From Kiritimatiellia bacterium (GTDB lineage Bacteria; Verrucomicrobiota; Kiritimatiellia; SLAD01): 7,334 nt of DNA. Both the position numbers and the translations under genes were made by a program. The stretch is from NCBI GenBank assembly GCA_007128275.1, contig SKXR01000261.1, positions 1-7,334 on the forward strand. The letters are read 5' to 3'. This document shows positions 7,134 to 7,334 of the stretch, in pieces. The notes under the pieces are model-generated. The model made no database searches. It saw only the letters and a list, made by a program, of their open reading frames with translations, and was not told where the DNA came from. How positions within the stretch are numbered: position 1 is the stretch's first letter; each line of letters starts with the position of its first letter.

Positions 7134-7163
7134 CTAGCAAACCAGAAACGGAAATCTAGCAAA
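7134..7163 (-). promoter_or_regulatory. Direct repeat TTTGCTAG x2, possible regulator site
   Basis: On the minus strand TTTGCTAG occurs at 7156-7163 and again at 7134-7141, exactly 22 bp (about two helical turns) apart, directly before the operon start codon and downstream of a T-rich tract (7161-7174). Such spacing suits a regulator binding one face of DNA, as PhoB does with its repeats, but the bases do not match the Pho box. No good promoter was found: the best -10 candidates here match consensus poorly. Confidence 0.25.
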
Positions 7164-7175
7164 AAAGAAAAAAAT

Positions 7176-7213
7176 GTGTCGGGTGTCGGGTGGCGCGTGG
7201 CGCGTGGCGCGTG
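7176..7213. repeat. Heptanucleotide tandem repeat, complement orientation (TCGGGTG/GCGCGTG)
   Basis: Five 7-bp units in register: TCGGGTG at 7179 and 7186, then GCGCGTG at 7193, 7200 and 7207, preceded by a partial GTG at 7176. This is the reverse complement of the array at 4086-4148 and sits upstream of the transport operon start. The switch from one variant to the other occurs as two blocks rather than interspersed. Confidence 0.85.
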
Positions 7214-7334
7214 GCGGGGCGGATTGCGGGCGTGTCAGCGGATGAGCCAGCCGTTTGTTTGTTGTCCTCGTCACAGGATGGCGGGTTTGCAACCCTCTGG
7301 ATCATGGATGGAGGGCGACAAAGCCACCCGACAC
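7214..7334. other. Non-coding segment bounded by inverted heptamer repeats
   Basis: No reading frame of note was found. The segment contains a hairpin GGGTT-TGC-AACCC (7283-7287 with 7291-7295) within a looser outer pairing TTGTC/GACAA (7262-7266 with 7317-7321). It ends with CACCCGACAC (7325-7334), the exact reverse complement of GTGTCGGGTG at 7176-7185, which is probably the start of another heptamer array cut by the window edge. Confidence 0.5.

Noticed and set aside
6472..7137. Plus-strand 221-aa frame opposite the membrane protein
   Set aside because: It is Asp/His/Arg-rich low-complexity sequence antisense to a clearly hydrophobic multi-pass protein; a GC-skewed shadow frame.

Overview
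The window looks like a chromosomal segment of a GC-rich bacterium of the PVC group, most likely Verrucomicrobiota or Kiritimatiellota. The best clue is the C-terminal end of the large secreted glycosidase: an AGTDP-x-DP-x-S-[IV]-F motif followed by a beta-rich tail, a pattern I know from secreted Verrucomicrobiota/Kiritimatiellota proteins. This is inference from recall; no rRNA or other marker gene is present. No tRNA, rRNA, CRISPR array or transposase was seen.

All four genes lie on the minus strand. Reading in the direction of transcription (right to left): a 212-aa multi-pass membrane protein (6484-7122), an OPA-family (GlpT/UhpT-like) MFS antiporter (5088-6479, 4 bp after the previous stop), and a PstS-like periplasmic substrate-binding protein (4154-5014, 73 bp further on). 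These three look like one transport operon, probably for phosphate or organophosphate. No pstCAB genes are in view. After a 395-bp gap comes a separate gene for a 1171-aa exported GH13 (alpha-amylase family) enzyme (243-3758) with all catalytic residues intact. Its upstream region has two LacI/GalR-type palindromes 72 bp apart that bracket a plausible sigma70-type promoter, which suggests sugar-responsive control.

The intergenic DNA is unusually rich in repeats. Positions 1-222 hold 2.6 copies of an 84-bp tandem repeat that folds almost entirely into short hairpins and stops 20 bp from the amylase stop codon. Positions 3875-3960 hold a GC-rich palindromic element. Arrays of a 7-bp repeat (CACCCGA and its complement) lie immediately downstream of the transport operon (4086-4148) and upstream of it (7179-7213), in opposite orientation, and another array begins at the right edge (7325-7334). 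The heptamer arrays therefore bracket the transport operon. Slippage or recombination at these sites is the most interesting non-coding possibility here.

The functional picture is one of extracellular or periplasmic alpha-glucan breakdown under a sugar-sensing repressor, next to an independent uptake operon for phosphate or phosphorylated compounds. No link between the two units is shown by the sequence beyond proximity.
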